Below, piece after piece: positions 1 through 12,782 of a DNA stretch of 64,000 nt. Under the pieces are notes generated by a model. That model made no database searches, was not told the DNA's origin, and saw only the letters and a program-made list of their open reading frames with translations. Position 1 is the stretch's first letter. Each line of letters opens with the position of its first letter. The DNA is taken from assembly GCA_000442125.1 (NCBI GenBank), contig KE546973.1, positions 62,001 through 126,000 of the forward strand. Direction: 5' to 3'. A program made the position numbers and the translations under genes. This DNA is from Opeltia flavorubescens (lineage: Eukaryota > Ascomycota > Lecanoromycetes > Teloschistales > Teloschistaceae).

Positions 1-1518
1 CCCCAACTCCCATGCAAGCTGGAAAGAGAGGTCCAAGATACCAGTAAATGTATCTGCAATTGCTAAGTCTGTACCATAGTCTGAGGGTGGGAAGTCAACA
101 ACAGCAGGCTTGAATGGTGTGAGTGGCCCACGATGGAAAGCCAAGGTTGGATCTCCATCAGATGTACGGTAATCAAGGAGACTGTATCCGCCAAGAATCC
201 GATTCTTCGCCCAATCATCTGATTGCACAGTACCTGAGGAAGCCTGGTTGAGTAGCACGTCAGGCGCGCGAAGTGGTTGGACGTCGCTTCCAATACCTCG
301 GAATAAAGCATGCAATGAAGCACCTGCACTCGGTACACAAGTGTAACTCCAGCTGTACAGACTAACAAGAGCCGCAGGCCTCTGATTCATTGGATCAGCA
401 TTGACGTTCTCGAGCAAACCGTAAAGAGAGACCAAGTGGGCATGAACAGCAACAGGTGCATCGTTGTCTAATGGACCAGTCCTGACACCGATAACGGTAG
501 AAAATTGCTCTTGTCCATTACCTGCCCGATTAGTCATCCCAGACGTCTCCACGGACCGGACGTTGCACATTGGCTTGAACCGATCCAGAGTGAAGCCGCC
601 GGCATGCGTCCGACCAAAAATACCTCTCATGAGATTAGCAGAAACAAAGGCCGTCTGCACCGTTGTCTTATCAGTACTATTGGCGTCACTGTACGCGATC
701 GATGAAGATGCAAGGCCATTCCATAGCAAGTCATTGAGCTGACTGACGGTCAATAATTTGGTAAATGTTGGGGAGTTGGTCAGTGGAGATAGCTGAGCGG
801 ATAAAGCAGCATCCGAAGCTGTGAGTTCATCCTCAGTAAAGGTTAATAAACCAATCCAAGGTGCCGAGGATTCCCCTTCCGAGTCAGACGGTGACATGGA
901 CCATGGCAGCGATGCATTATTGAAAACCACATGAGGCAGTACATCTATAATTTTGTCAGTGCCAACTCATGGGTGAAAACGCAATGGGACCGAGCAGCAC
1001 AAGAGGCTATGGTGGTACAATGTCCAAATTCAGGAAAAAAAGAAGAACATGGTGAACCGAAGCCTACTTGAATAGTCCGAGTGCCCAGGTGGAGGATAGA
1101 CGGAATGTATGGCAGACTCGTCCAGGGTCCAGGGCGACTCAATAACCTTGAACTGCTGCAAGGAGTTCTGGGTCTCTGTCTGAGACTGCCATTTGATCTC
1201 TTGCTTGATATTGATGGTATATTGCTTCTCGCCCTGTATGTGCGGTGTTGATGAAGAGTGGATCCTAACTTTTCCCGAAATCAAAGGATCGACTCCAGTT
1301 GGTGCTTGCGCAGGGAGTATAAGATAATCATCGATAGCTGAGAAGACGTCTTTCCGTGGACCGGACGCATCCTCAATGGAAATAACGGGGTCAGCTTTGA
1401 TGAGCATATCGAAGCTGCCAAAATTTAAATCAAAGTATCTTTTGTGGAACTTGATATGAGTTGAGAATGGAGATGAATGTGGGCGAGGGATTTTGAATGT
1501 TGAAGATGGCAATGTCAA
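1..1518 (-). CDS. Uncharacterised large protein, 3' end outside window
   Basis: Minus-strand gene running off the left edge. Exon 1 reads to 1068, an intron spans 1067-945 and exon 2 (944 to 1) stays open to the edge, giving about 470 visible residues. The splice joins codons cleanly (DYSN/VLPHVV). Recognisable stretches include APWIGLLTFTEDEL, VHAHLVSLYG, AALVSLYSWSYTC and FHRGPLTPFKP. I have an uncertain memory of long unnamed bacterial and fungal proteins with a similar order of motifs (LVSL, SW.FTC, RGPL.P), but no domain name and no function. The 5' end is unresolved: the open frame begins at a TTG at 1518, and the nearest upstream ATG (1582) would need a very short intron to connect. 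It is head-to-head with the giant gene at 2663, so the two may be functionally paired (inference). Confidence 0.6.
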
Positions 1519-1582
1519 CTAGTAAAGCACAGATTTACTAGCTGTATGGTAAAGAAAACCCCGGGTATTCTTCAATTGCCAT

Positions 1583-2662
1583 GGTGAGAAAAGGATCAAC
1601 AGACGGATGATTGACGGAAATAGATCTGTCATCGTGAAGATCTGGGTGGGGGGACGGGACAGACGCGCGATGAGCAGAGTAGAGAAGTAGCTATGTTAGC
1701 CTGGTGGTACTCTACCAGGCCGATCTGGACTTAAGCCATGCCGCATTCTAATGGCTGAATACGATGTTTTGGCCATGTTGACCGACGACAGCTTGCACTC
1801 TAGTGCTCGTGTCAAAGTCTTGAGTGAGAAACTCGGCCCATTCTGGGTATGGTATATTTGAGCAAGCGGCGAGCCGAGCGACTAGATGCTCGACCAACGG
1901 AGTCTCCAAGTCTTCATAGCTCCAGCATCGTGGCTGAACCCACGCGGGGAGTTTTGGATCAACAGACGCAGGCGTCATGGTAGTGGGACAGTATACTTCG
2001 CGTGTTCTGAGAGTCAGAGTGATCGAGATATCGATTGCACAATCTAATCGCAAGATCATACTTGTAAAAGACAAGTATGTAACTCGGGGAATATTTCGCC
2101 GTGCTTGGACCTGCCAAGCAAGACTAGCTCGAATTGGGTAAAGCGTGATGAGGTCAGCCACTAGCTCTCACACGAGGTCGAAACTCAAAGATCTGGCGTT
2201 TATTTGCGGGGTTGGCTGAGACGTCTCGTCAATAATCTTCGTATTCAGTTTTTAAGAGCGTGGCTTGCATTGGCCTTCGTATATCAATCAGTCATGTCAA
2301 TCTCACTCGGGAAAGCATACTCTTTCTGGCACCCTCCCCACATTGGTGGCGCGTACGGCGTTGTCTGGGAAGCCCTCGACTTCACCTGCAATGGTGATGG
2401 TCTTGCATCGATCATGTTTGGCTATGAAGCTAGCAGATCTATCTCCGAGATTATCGTGACAGGCTCCGGTGGCTCTCAATGCCACAAGGCAAGACGTTTC
2501 CGGAGAGTTGAAACTTACTTTATACCAGACTCCTAGATTGGAATAAGTTGCTTAGGTACCAGGCTTCGGACAGTGGTCCCATCGCTTTTTTAATGTCCAA
2601 AACACACTGCTGTGCCATGTTCATGACAGAAAGGAATACATTCTGAAAAGTCCTTCCTCACA
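1583..2662. other. Divergent intergenic region
   Basis: Roughly 1 kb between the 5' ends of the partial minus-strand gene and the giant plus-strand gene. It contains short open frames on both strands (1748-1978 minus, 2204-2536 plus) without recognisable motifs. It presumably carries both promoters; I could not pick out a convincing TATA element. Confidence 0.4.
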
Positions 2663-5600
2663 ATGCCTACCCCTGTGGTAGTGACACCCTCGCAATGGTT
2701 TGTCGACTATTATCAGCTCAATGCATCTGTCAGTCATAAGGGCGATGCTGCTGTCGTTGCCCTTGTCAAGAAGGACAGTGATGCGACCAAGCCTGGCACG
2801 GTCGAGCGACTTGTCTTGATCGATGGCGGCAATGGCCTTGAGACAGCAGCTCTGATCGTCACCACTCTCGGACGGATCAAGGCCAAATACAACATGAAGA
2901 CCACCCCACAATTCGATGCCATTGTGATCAGTCACTGGGATATGGATCACTGCAAGGGAGTTATCGGATTTCTTGTTCTCGACACCAACTGGGACTTGGA
3001 TGCCAAACGACATAAATACTTAAAGTGGGATGCCACCGGTGCCAAGACAACTAGATTGTACTGTCAAGCATTCAAAGCTGGTTATACGGACAAGATCTAC
3101 CTCACAGGCAACAAGGGCAAGGGAGGCCGGATTCGTCCATCACAGGGATTCACCCAACAGGACGATCCCTTCAATGGAGCTCTCAATGTCAGGAAAAACG
3201 ATAAGACATCCAAATTTTGGGTCGGCGGTGTCCTCAGAGTCTACCATCATCTCAATGTTGACTTGCGGGGCTGTAACATATTCACTGGGAAATTTCTTAG
3301 TGCCGCCAACATCGATGCTGCAACTTCGCCTCTAGCGCTTGTCACAAAGAATGACCCTTGGACTCAGACCACAGGCAATGATTTGCAAAATGCTCCTGGC
3401 CTGTATATCGTCGGGTACCACTTCCTCTTCTTATAAAAGCTCTACGAAATCATCCTCCCGAAACATGACTAATAGATGAATAGAGTGAAGCGACAATTCC
3501 TACAGCCACCACCGAAACCAAAACCAAAAGCTGTCCGGTCGGGAGGCGGACTTCGTATCGTGAATGAAACCCTGGACACCATCGATATCAATCAAGATTC
3601 AGTTATCTGTATGCTTATCTGGAAAGACCAGGCGAATCCACTCACAGCGAAGCCAAAGCTTTCGCTATTCTCTGGTGGTGATGCCGAATGGGTAATGGAA
3701 GACAACGTTGGCTCTTGGATCGATAGCAAGGTGGAGGTCCTCAAGACTGGCCATCACGGTAGTCTAGCTGGAACTTCCACAGCTTTTGTGGAAAAGATTG
3801 CCCCACAGCATGTTTTGTTGTCTGCAGGAGACGACCATAATCATCCAGGTCAGTAACAATCCTATATCGAAGTACCGAAGCTTACCGATTGTTTTCTTAG
3901 TCCCTGAATGGATATTGTACTTTCACGCATACTACAAAAAAATCAGCGGTCTTCTCCCGACGAACCGGATCCGTAAGTCTACTTTTCTTGCTCGATGTCT
4001 TCACTGAGGTTTCTTGCGCTTGAATTGTGTGGAACATAGAGCCCTATCTTCATGTATTTCAAATCACATGTGCAGTCGATGTATCGAATTGATCTCCCCT
4101 GCAAATCCGGATTACTGAAAAGCTTACTCGGTCAGACTCTGTGTGCTATCCCTACAATCTCGGCTACGTAAAAGATCCCGCTTATTTCGATGGGATCCGG
4201 TTCTTCGTCAGCAAACACAAGTTCACATCAAGATTTAAAGCCCTTCCTGCTACGAAGCCAAAGGGCCACGAGGATGGTCTGTTCTGGGACTTCTTCACAT
4301 GGCTTCAGACTAAAGACTCGGGGCCCATTGGCGAAATCCGGCAGCGTATGGATGACGCACAAGTATGGTTTGATGCCGATGAATCCGAAGCGCAAAGTTG
4401 GGCGGCTGTCAGGAACGCTCGAAAGGTGAAGTATGATGCAGCGGTCGCAGCATGGGTGAAGGGCGGTTCAAGGGTGAGAGGTCCATTGTTCGATGCCAAG
4501 GAGGAGGAAGAGGGAATTTACGAGGAGATGAGTGACAAAACGAAGTACCAGAATTACTTTAATGTCAACTATATCTCCTGGGTTGTAGCCAACTGCTGGG
4601 AAGCGCTTAGCAATGTCGACAACCAATGGTATCCCGCAGGTGTTGACAAGGAAGGACTCACTGAAGCCGGTACACCGGTAAGCCAAGATCATCGAGAATT
4701 TGACGTTGTATATCTTTTCCATATGCTGATAGGTACAGATGGATTATCAACATGTCCAATTCTTCCCGGTCGCGTCACCCACCTTCGAAATCGTGCCTCC
4801 ACCCAAAGCGAGAGCTACTAAGGGCAGGCAAGTCTTGACACCAAACAAGAAGTTGAAGAAGAACAATGATGGGGCAAAAGTTAGTAGGCAGTCCGGGCTG
4901 GTCGAAGGTGTACAAGTCCTTCCCAGCAATGTTGCCGTGAATCCTTCTGTCCCGGGACGTGGGACGAAGCGAGGTGCCCATACCCCAATGGACCCAATCA
5001 CATTCACCCGCGCACGATATGTCATGTCACTCGACCAGGAGAGAGGAATCACAAACGTCGAGTATGCACCCGACGAGGACGAGGCGGAGATGATGGATGT
5101 TGACTACGACGGCGAAGAGGTCAGTCCACGAGCCACACGCAACGTCAGAAGTGCTGTCATCAACGGTCCACCTCCCACTCAATTCCAGAGCATTGTGCCT
5201 ACAACAAACGCCGTCCAAGGCTCCGCTATCTTATTGCAGAACTCGGAAGACCAGCTGAATGCGTATTTCTTCCTCAAGGCTTTGCAGAGCGCGAGTATCT
5301 CTTTGTCGTCGGCTGTGTCAATCTCACCCACCTGGTCAGCAGTGCTCGATGATGATGATCCCATGTACACATGGCTATGGGCATATCTTGCTGACCAAGG
5401 AGGTGCAAGTAACATCACCATGATCAGTTCTGGAGGTTAGTAACATCCAATCTGAATGCCATACAACATACTCGACTGTAGCTGACATGGATACATCGAT
5501 TTGTAGTCACCGATGTGGATTCAGACAGTGGCGCAAATGTTGCACTCATCACTGATATCAGTTTATCGTTTTTCATTGGCGAAACCTCGGCATCCATGAC

Positions 5601-8600
5601 ATTCAAATCCTCCTCAGTATCAGAGGGTTTCAATGTGGATATTCCCGCTGGCATGATTGACTCTTACGGCTTCATGGAAAACGGAGCAGGCCTCATGCTC
5701 GGCTTGTCGACCCAAGCTTCATCAGATAACGCATTCAGTCTAACAGATCTACTACAGCTAGCCGGCATCCAGGATAGTCTTCTTGACGGGAGTACTCAGC
5801 TCAAGCTGTGCAAAGGCAAGCAAGGAATTGCGAAACTTCCTGATCCCATCAACGGCATGTGGTACTACCCTCAGAACAATAACAAGACCATCTTCACGGT
5901 CTGTGCCCAGGCAATCACGCCGCCGACGGACAACAAACTTATTGGTCTGCCCCTCTCCATACCCGGTTGTAACTTCAGCAACTCGACCATCATCGTCACG
6001 AAGTCTGGATACTTATCCTCGGCCTATGTTGCGGACAGTGGTTCTTCTACTGCAGATGACTATGTCTGTAGCACAGGCAGTTTCTGCCTCCAATCCGAGT
6101 TGAGTCTAGGCAATCCAGCGTCCATGACATGTCAATGCTGGATCGGGGTCAGCGAAGAGAGCCTTTCATTGACATTGCAATGGGATAAGGTAGGTCCAGA
6201 GGCTCGATCATCACCGTTCTCATCTTTGACAGGCCGAATTCGTGATGCATTGGCTAATTCGACCGTTGCTTACAGAACCAAAGCCCATCTATCAACGATT
6301 TCTTGACATGGGTTGCCGACTCAGCTGGAATTCAATACGGGACCGCCTGGTCCGATTTCGAGGATATATGCGGCAATATCCTCGGAGCCTTGCACCTTCG
6401 GCAGGCCACTCTAGCCGTCTCGAAGGAGGCCGGTAATTGGAAATTCACAGCCGATTTCTCCATCACTTTCGAAGTAGATTGCGGCTCCGGCTGGGGCTTA
6501 AGCGATGACAGTCCTGTCCCAATCATGCTGACCTTTGAGTACAAGTCGTCCGACGCGTCGGACAGTAGCAGCAACTATGCCGGCATCAGAGGCAACATGT
6601 GGACACAGATCACAGATGAGATTGTGGCGACAGACAGGCTGACCTCTGACGCACCACTTGCACCAAGACTGACTCCTATCCCTGATACTCCCCAGTATGC
6701 CATAGACTTGCTGAAGTTAGGTGGTATGGACAAAGCCAGTTTCACCAAGATCGCAAATTTATTCCCGACCTTGATTACATCGCTTTCTTTCGAACTAAGC
6801 AATCAGAGTGTCGGTTTTTCAGGAATTATGATAGCTGATCCTGATGTGGTATGTGACAATCTATCCCCCATCCCCCCTCCAATGCGCACTGTGATTATAG
6901 TACTTTCTCAGTCATTGCCTTTGCTAACATCGCTTTTCAGGGCTTTTCTCAACCTGATGGCACTCTACCGTTTCTCCGTTTCGATCAAGTCAAGATCGCT
7001 GCATCGTACACGTATCCGAGCGAATCATCAGGAAAGCATCTCGACTTCTTCTTTGATGCTCTCATTGTTCTCAACCCGCGTGGAACAGATCCAGCATATT
7101 CTGCAAGCCTCGAAGTGTCGATTGTCTACGACAATGGATCATGGACTTTCGAAGGTTTGGTTTCCGAGCTCAATGTCGGCTGTCTCTACTCGCTCTTTCC
7201 CTCGGCAGACAATGATGCCATTATGAACGTTATGGAAGAGATCACCATTGTTGAGCTTGATATTGCCTACACCTACGATTCACCTACGTCGTCGTCAATC
7301 ACCGCAGATGGTACGCTTCAGCTGGGGCCTGTCACTCTACAGATTGATTACTCATTCAATGGAACGAATACCTGGAGTTTCTCGGCATCGCTTGGTGTAG
7401 AGTTCACCGGCGGCAACATCATCTTAGGCGAATTCTTATCTGGGCCCTGCGCCGACATCGCAAACCTCTTGCCGGATTTTGTGTACAATACTCAGTTCCT
7501 GGTGAACGATCAGACTGACCGTCCTGACGACGCAACACCACCCATAAGGCTAGTATGCGAAAAGCTTCAGGGCTATTTTGTGCTCAGCATCATCGTCGAA
7601 GCGCACGGCTTCGAATTTGCGTACGTACAACTGACAGACTCGGCGCCGAACCAAGGTGTCAAGAAGCCGAAGCGAATGTTGAGATTTGAAATGGAGACGT
7701 TGCCGGCCGTTGATAATGTTCCATTGTTGAAGTCGCTTGCGCAGCCCTTTGATCAGATGGATCTCATCTGGACTAGTGACGATTTTACAAAGGGTGAGGT
7801 CGAATTCTTGAACTCAGACGTCTTCACAAGCGTAAAGGATAGGCTTACGTGCAAGCCTGCGGTAACACCTAACGCTGATCCAGCTAAGCAGAAAGATGAT
7901 ATTGTACTTCCTAAAGGTGCGTGGAATCTAGGCTTGCGCTATCGTTGTCCACTTCTGTCTATGTCTTTTGGAATTGGTAATATCTATGGGCTGATGCAAT
8001 TTACAGGTGTCCATTTCATGGTCATTGCTGAACAGAATAACGTGCCAACTGCTGTTCTGGATTATGTTTTCGGCGGTACTCCCAAAGGACCTCCAGCAGA
8101 TGCGAGTAATGGGCTAGAGTCTTTCAACAACAACGATGACTCCGCACCGAAAGATGATCCGCCGCCTGATCCTCCTACACCTGCGCCAACGGGCACTGCA
8201 ACTACACCCTGGACCAAGACTATTGGGCCGCTGACAATTGCAGCTATCGGATTGAAGTATCTTGACAAAAAGCTTCAGCTCACTTTGGACGCGACTATCA
8301 AGGTCAATGGAGTAGAGGTCAAGTTCAAAGGCTTCGGTCTACGGTTCCCAATGGAAAGTGCATCCTCATTCGTCAGGAACATCACAGAAGTCGAATTACT
8401 CCTTGACGGCATGGGCATCTCTCTTAATCGTCCACCCTTGATGATTGCAGGAACTCTACAGCGCATTCCCAACGGCTACGCAGGTGGCATCGCTGTTGAA
8501 TTCGAGCCCTACACTTTCCTCGCTATGGGCGCATATATGAAGATGACAGAGACAACAATACTGGCGAATGGACAGAGCGTCGAGGAAGATTTCAAATCCA

Positions 8601-10871
8601 TTCTCGTGCTTTTGGAGGTGGTTGGCCCGATTGCAGAGCTGGAGTTTGCATCACTAGACGGTCTCACGGGTGGTTACGGATACAATTCGCAGATGCGCTT
8701 GCCTTCTGTTGAGGAAGTGACATCGCATCCATTCCTGGCGTCTTCTCAGATCATGAAACCGGGTCCGGATGGAGACATGCTAGCCACTATGAACTCTTTG
8801 ACCATCGGGAAGAATCCCTGGTTCTCACCCAAGAACGGTCCGATGTGGGTCGCTGGCGGGTTGACAGCAGGCCTATTCCAAATCCTTGATGTCGACGTAG
8901 TCCTTGCGGTCGACATCAGCGATGACGTCCAAATCTCTCTATTCGGAGATTGTCAAGCCGCCATCCCAGCAGCCGCAAAGAACGACTCGGAGCGTTTTGC
9001 GTTTGTGGAGCTTGGATTTATAATGACTTTGGACTACGCCAAAGGATCGTTCAACTGCCAGGGCAGACTCACACCAAAATCTTACATTCTAAGCAAGGAT
9101 TGCCATCTGAGTGGAGGCTTTGCACTTTGCTATTGGTTCGATGGTTCTGGTCACGAAGGTGATTGGGTCTTCACTGTCGGTGGGTATCATTCCCAATATA
9201 CGCCTCCTACATGGTATCCAAAGGTGCCGAGACTGGCCGTTGACTGGAAGTATGACGACAATATCTCCATACATGGAGAGGCATATTTTGCAATCACGCC
9301 CAAGGTGAGTCCACTTATTCAAAGCAGACAGTGATCAGGTTCTGCTTGTCGTTTGTGGAAGCTAGAAGCTGACAATTTATACGCTAGGTCTGCATGGGTG
9401 GTGGCAAGCTAAATCTACTATACCACTCCGGCAGCATCAACGCTCATCTGGACGCATATGCAGATTTCCTAATCAACTACAAGCCATTCACATTCACCGC
9501 AGGCATGGGCGTAGACGTAGGTGCCTCATACACGTTCAAGCATTGGGGTATTACAAAGACATTCTCAGCATCAATCGGCTGTGATTTGGAGCTACATGGT
9601 CCGCCGGTCGCCGGAACGGTCAAGATAGATTGGCATATCATTCACCATTTCTTTCGGGCCGAAAGCTCCACTTGCCCCCGCGCAAGACTGGGAAGGTTTC
9701 AAAGACCTTTTGCTGCAGAATCCAGATTCTTCTAAAAACAGACCGAGTATTGATCCACTGCATGCCCTTGCAGCAACCGCCGGTGAGTTCTCTATTTTCA
9801 AAGCGGCTGTTATTAATACACACTGGCTAATTAGTATGCAACGTAGGTGTCATACCACTAGGATCAAACGAACCCTCTCAAGATTGCTGGACCGTCGACG
9901 GCTCCGCCTTCGCATTCCGCTTCACCTCCCTCTTCCCAATCCGTGCTCTCTACGACTCAAAGAACACAGTGCAATACACCTCCGACAAAGCCGCTCCATT
10001 CATGAAGCCAATGCATATCACATCATCCACAGACGTAACATCAAACGTGACCATCTCCATAAAAGACGCGGAAAACAACGACGTGGCCGATTTCTTCACC
10101 ATCACGCCCATCATCAAGAAAGTTCCCGCTGCAATATGGGGTCCTTGTAAGCCCCCCCATCTCCGCTCTCACCCCCATTCATTCATTCCCGGCCCCAACT
10201 TCCACCCTCCCCTCCCCTCTATCACACAATCATTCTAACCCCCAAATCAAAAAACAGACGACCCAAAAACCGACCCCTCCTTCAACCCCTCCCAACCCTC
10301 CCTCCTCTCCACCTCTTCCGCCACAATCGACCAAGTAACAGGTTTCGACCTAGGCCCCAGCACCGTAACTCAATCCGCCGACATAATAGAACTGGACATC
10401 GCCCAGGACTGCTCCGAAGACGTCTTCGCCTCCACCCCTTCAAAAGCGCCCATCATACCCTCCGCTCTCTCAATCCCCTTGAGCATCCCCTCCCCCAGCG
10501 ATCCAAATGTGCAAGTCCCGTTGAATTCAAGCGAAGATACGAGGGCGACGCAATACAGCAGCTGCATCACGCAGCGGCAATCCTGGGTTCCGGATTTCGC
10601 CTCCGACACCCTGCCCCAATCCCAACAACTCTCCAACCTAAAGGGGAAGATCGCAAAAATGGACATCGGTATGCAAGACGTATTAAGAAGCTGGACATGT
10701 TTCAAAGGCCTATCGTATGTGGATACGTTAAAGGAGGGGAGCACAGCTGCTAGGTATGTGAAGATGGCGGTGGAGAATTGTGTGATGCCGTTGGATGTGG
10801 CGGTATGTGCGCCGTTTGAGGAGAATGTCTGTTTGCCGGTGCCGAGGATGGCCGTGGTGGGTGCTGCTTAG
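2663..10871 (+). CDS. Giant ComEC-type MBL-fold / DUF6603-like protein
   Basis: Twelve-exon model of about 2,460 codons: 2663-3414, 3484-3848, 3901-3972, a 30-nt exon from about 4040 (uncertain), 4136-4677, 4733-5435, 5507-6189, 6276-6848, 6941-9304, 9388-9782, 9847-10146, 10258-10871. All joins keep phase and no stop or fresh start separates the halves. Residues 1-400 are a metallo-beta-lactamase fold of ComEC/Rec2 style: LIDGGNG (52-58), SHWDMDH (90-96), FSGGDAE (313-319), KTGHHGS (338-344) and SAGDDHNHP (364-372). A Lys-rich and then an acidic linker follow (about 600-720). The rest is beta-rich with repeated modules (DLLQLAG, DLLKLGG). From about 1660 the phrase IGPLTIAAIGLKYLDKKLQL resembles DUF6603 (from memory). 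No signal peptide is visible. A reading-frame change near 9640 breaks exon 10, yet both flanking frames stay open, so it may be a sequence error. The substrate is unknown; two adjacent genes remain possible. Confidence 0.65.
9625..9665 (+). other. Apparent frameshift inside the giant gene
   Basis: Up to 9640 the frame reads VKIDWHIIHH and continues into a non-matching tail that stops at 9735. From about 9640 the +1 frame reads SFTISFGPKAPLAPAQDW and continues through a good donor at 9783 and the last two exons to 10871. The net change equals loss of 2 (or 5) bases in an ATCATT/TCATTC-like stretch. No intron fits in the available space. Single-base-scale assembly error or a recent mutation are both possible. 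Confidence 0.6.
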
Positions 10872-12782
10872 GGTTTATGGTTTGAAAGGTGCAGGTGGGG
10901 GGGTGATGGTTTGGTACACCATCCCCTGCGATGGCACTCGAATTATATACTAGTGACTAAGAATGGTGAAGTCTCTGCTATAAGCTGAGAAGCATCTACA
11001 CTATGAAATTACATTAAACCTTGACACAACAAAATTTGCGTAACAACTACACCTCATATCATACATGCACTGTGTCAACCACGAAGCCAGCCAATATATT
11101 TCAAGGTAGTAAATCTGGGCTCCATTCGAACAATAGACATGATTGATGCGCGCTTCACAATAATATAGAAGTAAAATGATCCCAGTGATCAATATCCATC
11201 CACGAATGGTGTTGCCACTATTTAATATATCCGTCATTAAATCCAAAGAAAGTGCCCTAGTTAAACCAACATCTTCTCAAAGTAAAAAAAAATCGTATTT
11301 GAGTGACTAAATTTAAATTTTACTCATCAAAGCAGTCTCTTTCAGGGGAAAAATCGAGGATTAGCGCACAGACTCAAAAACATAATCCAATGCATGGAGA
11401 AAAAGGTAAGACATAACCTTACCGCTAACCAATAAACTAAACACAAATAAAGGAAAATTCGCAAATACACCGGTATATTTGAAAAAGAAACCCCCCCGTT
11501 TTGAAAGGTATGCACCGTAGTCAAGAATCCGGGAATATTATCACCCGTCTAAACCCATTCAAAAAACAACTTTTCCGAAAGGGGTTATATCTCTTGAGAT
11601 AAATTGTTCATCGAATATTCCCCACGCTTTATCATACCCACCTGCCTTACATCTCGTGAGAAAAAAAACCATTTCGCCAGAATTAGGAAACATTTATTAT
11701 TATTATTGATGAGATATAGTTTAGAAGATTCTGTTGGTGTATGATGGACGGTAGTGAGGGTGGTATTGTCTTGCTAGGAGTGAGAGGGGGGGAAAGAGTA
11801 GCGCCGGATGTATCCATGAGGTTTTTTTTTTAATATCGAGGAAATGATTTAGTAGGACGTTTAGCGCGGTATAGGTTCTATAAGGCAATGGAGGGGAGGC
11901 TATACTTTGGGGTCTTGTGGAGTTAAGTCTAGCTCGCTAGAGGGGAAAAGATAAAAGAAAGTGCGTTCTGGGGAGATCCTTTGGAATAAATTATTTATTT
12001 GGGGGATTGAGATGCCACGGTCTAGGGCCCAAACTTATATTTAGAGAGCTAGTTTTAAGATGGGTTGAGGGAGATGGCACTTCACTAAATACCATAGGGC
12101 TGGAGAAATGATAAGCAGCAAAGACTGTATTTGTCATTGAAGAGCTTTTATCCATCAGACCATCCCATCCCCTGCTACTCATGGCATCCAAAAAAATTGG
12201 GCGCGCGGGCGGGGGAGTTGTAATTTTTCGTCCAATATACAAATAGCTGCTTTGATTGATTGATTTATTCGGCACAGCTTACATACGTGTTTAGGTGCAT
12301 AACGACTCTATAATCGTAAAAGAAAAATTGGCATAGTTCCGTAATTTATCTACGAATAATTTACATTGGCTTCCTTATAATATTAATTATCATCATTGGT
12401 GATAGCACTTCTCTAACTCTTTTCGATTGACAGCAATCATTCTATCATATTTGTTTTAAATTTTAACTATGCAATTAAGAAACTCTACTAGCAGTGTTTC
12501 CCACTGTCACATATATAGAAAAGACTGTTTCATCTTGCCGGAGATAGTCCCGTTTCATAAATGCAATTTTGACATTCGCATATCGCTCCATGCGCACGTC
12601 CCGTCTCGGAACAAAGAATTCTGCCATGCCAGGCGGGAGGATTTACCCGACAGGTGGGTTATAGTAGATGATGCAGCCACATGCAATTTCTGTGTAACCA
12701 GAACTTGGGGTAATCGAGGATGCGACGCACAGCCTTCGCAATTGGTGCATTGCTGGGCACCTGTGGTGTCGGGGCCACAGCC
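10872..12782. other. AT-rich gene-free stretch
   Basis: About 1.9 kb with no ORF that looks coding on either strand. It is AT-rich with short homopolymers and a small TTA repeat near 11697-11710. It holds the 3' end of the giant gene's transcript and the promoter of the next gene. I see no terminal repeats or transposase remnants. Confidence 0.5.

Noticed and set aside
1748-2161. Minus-strand ORF of 137 codons
   Set aside because: No motif, no splice or promoter support; lies in a divergent intergenic region. A 76-residue part from 1978 looks protein-like but is not enough for a call.
2204-2536. Plus-strand ORF of 110 codons upstream of the giant gene
   Set aside because: No recognisable domain and overlapped by equally long frames on the other strand.
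10872-12782. Degenerate transposon in the AT-rich stretch
   Set aside because: No terminal repeats, target duplication or transposase fragments were visible.
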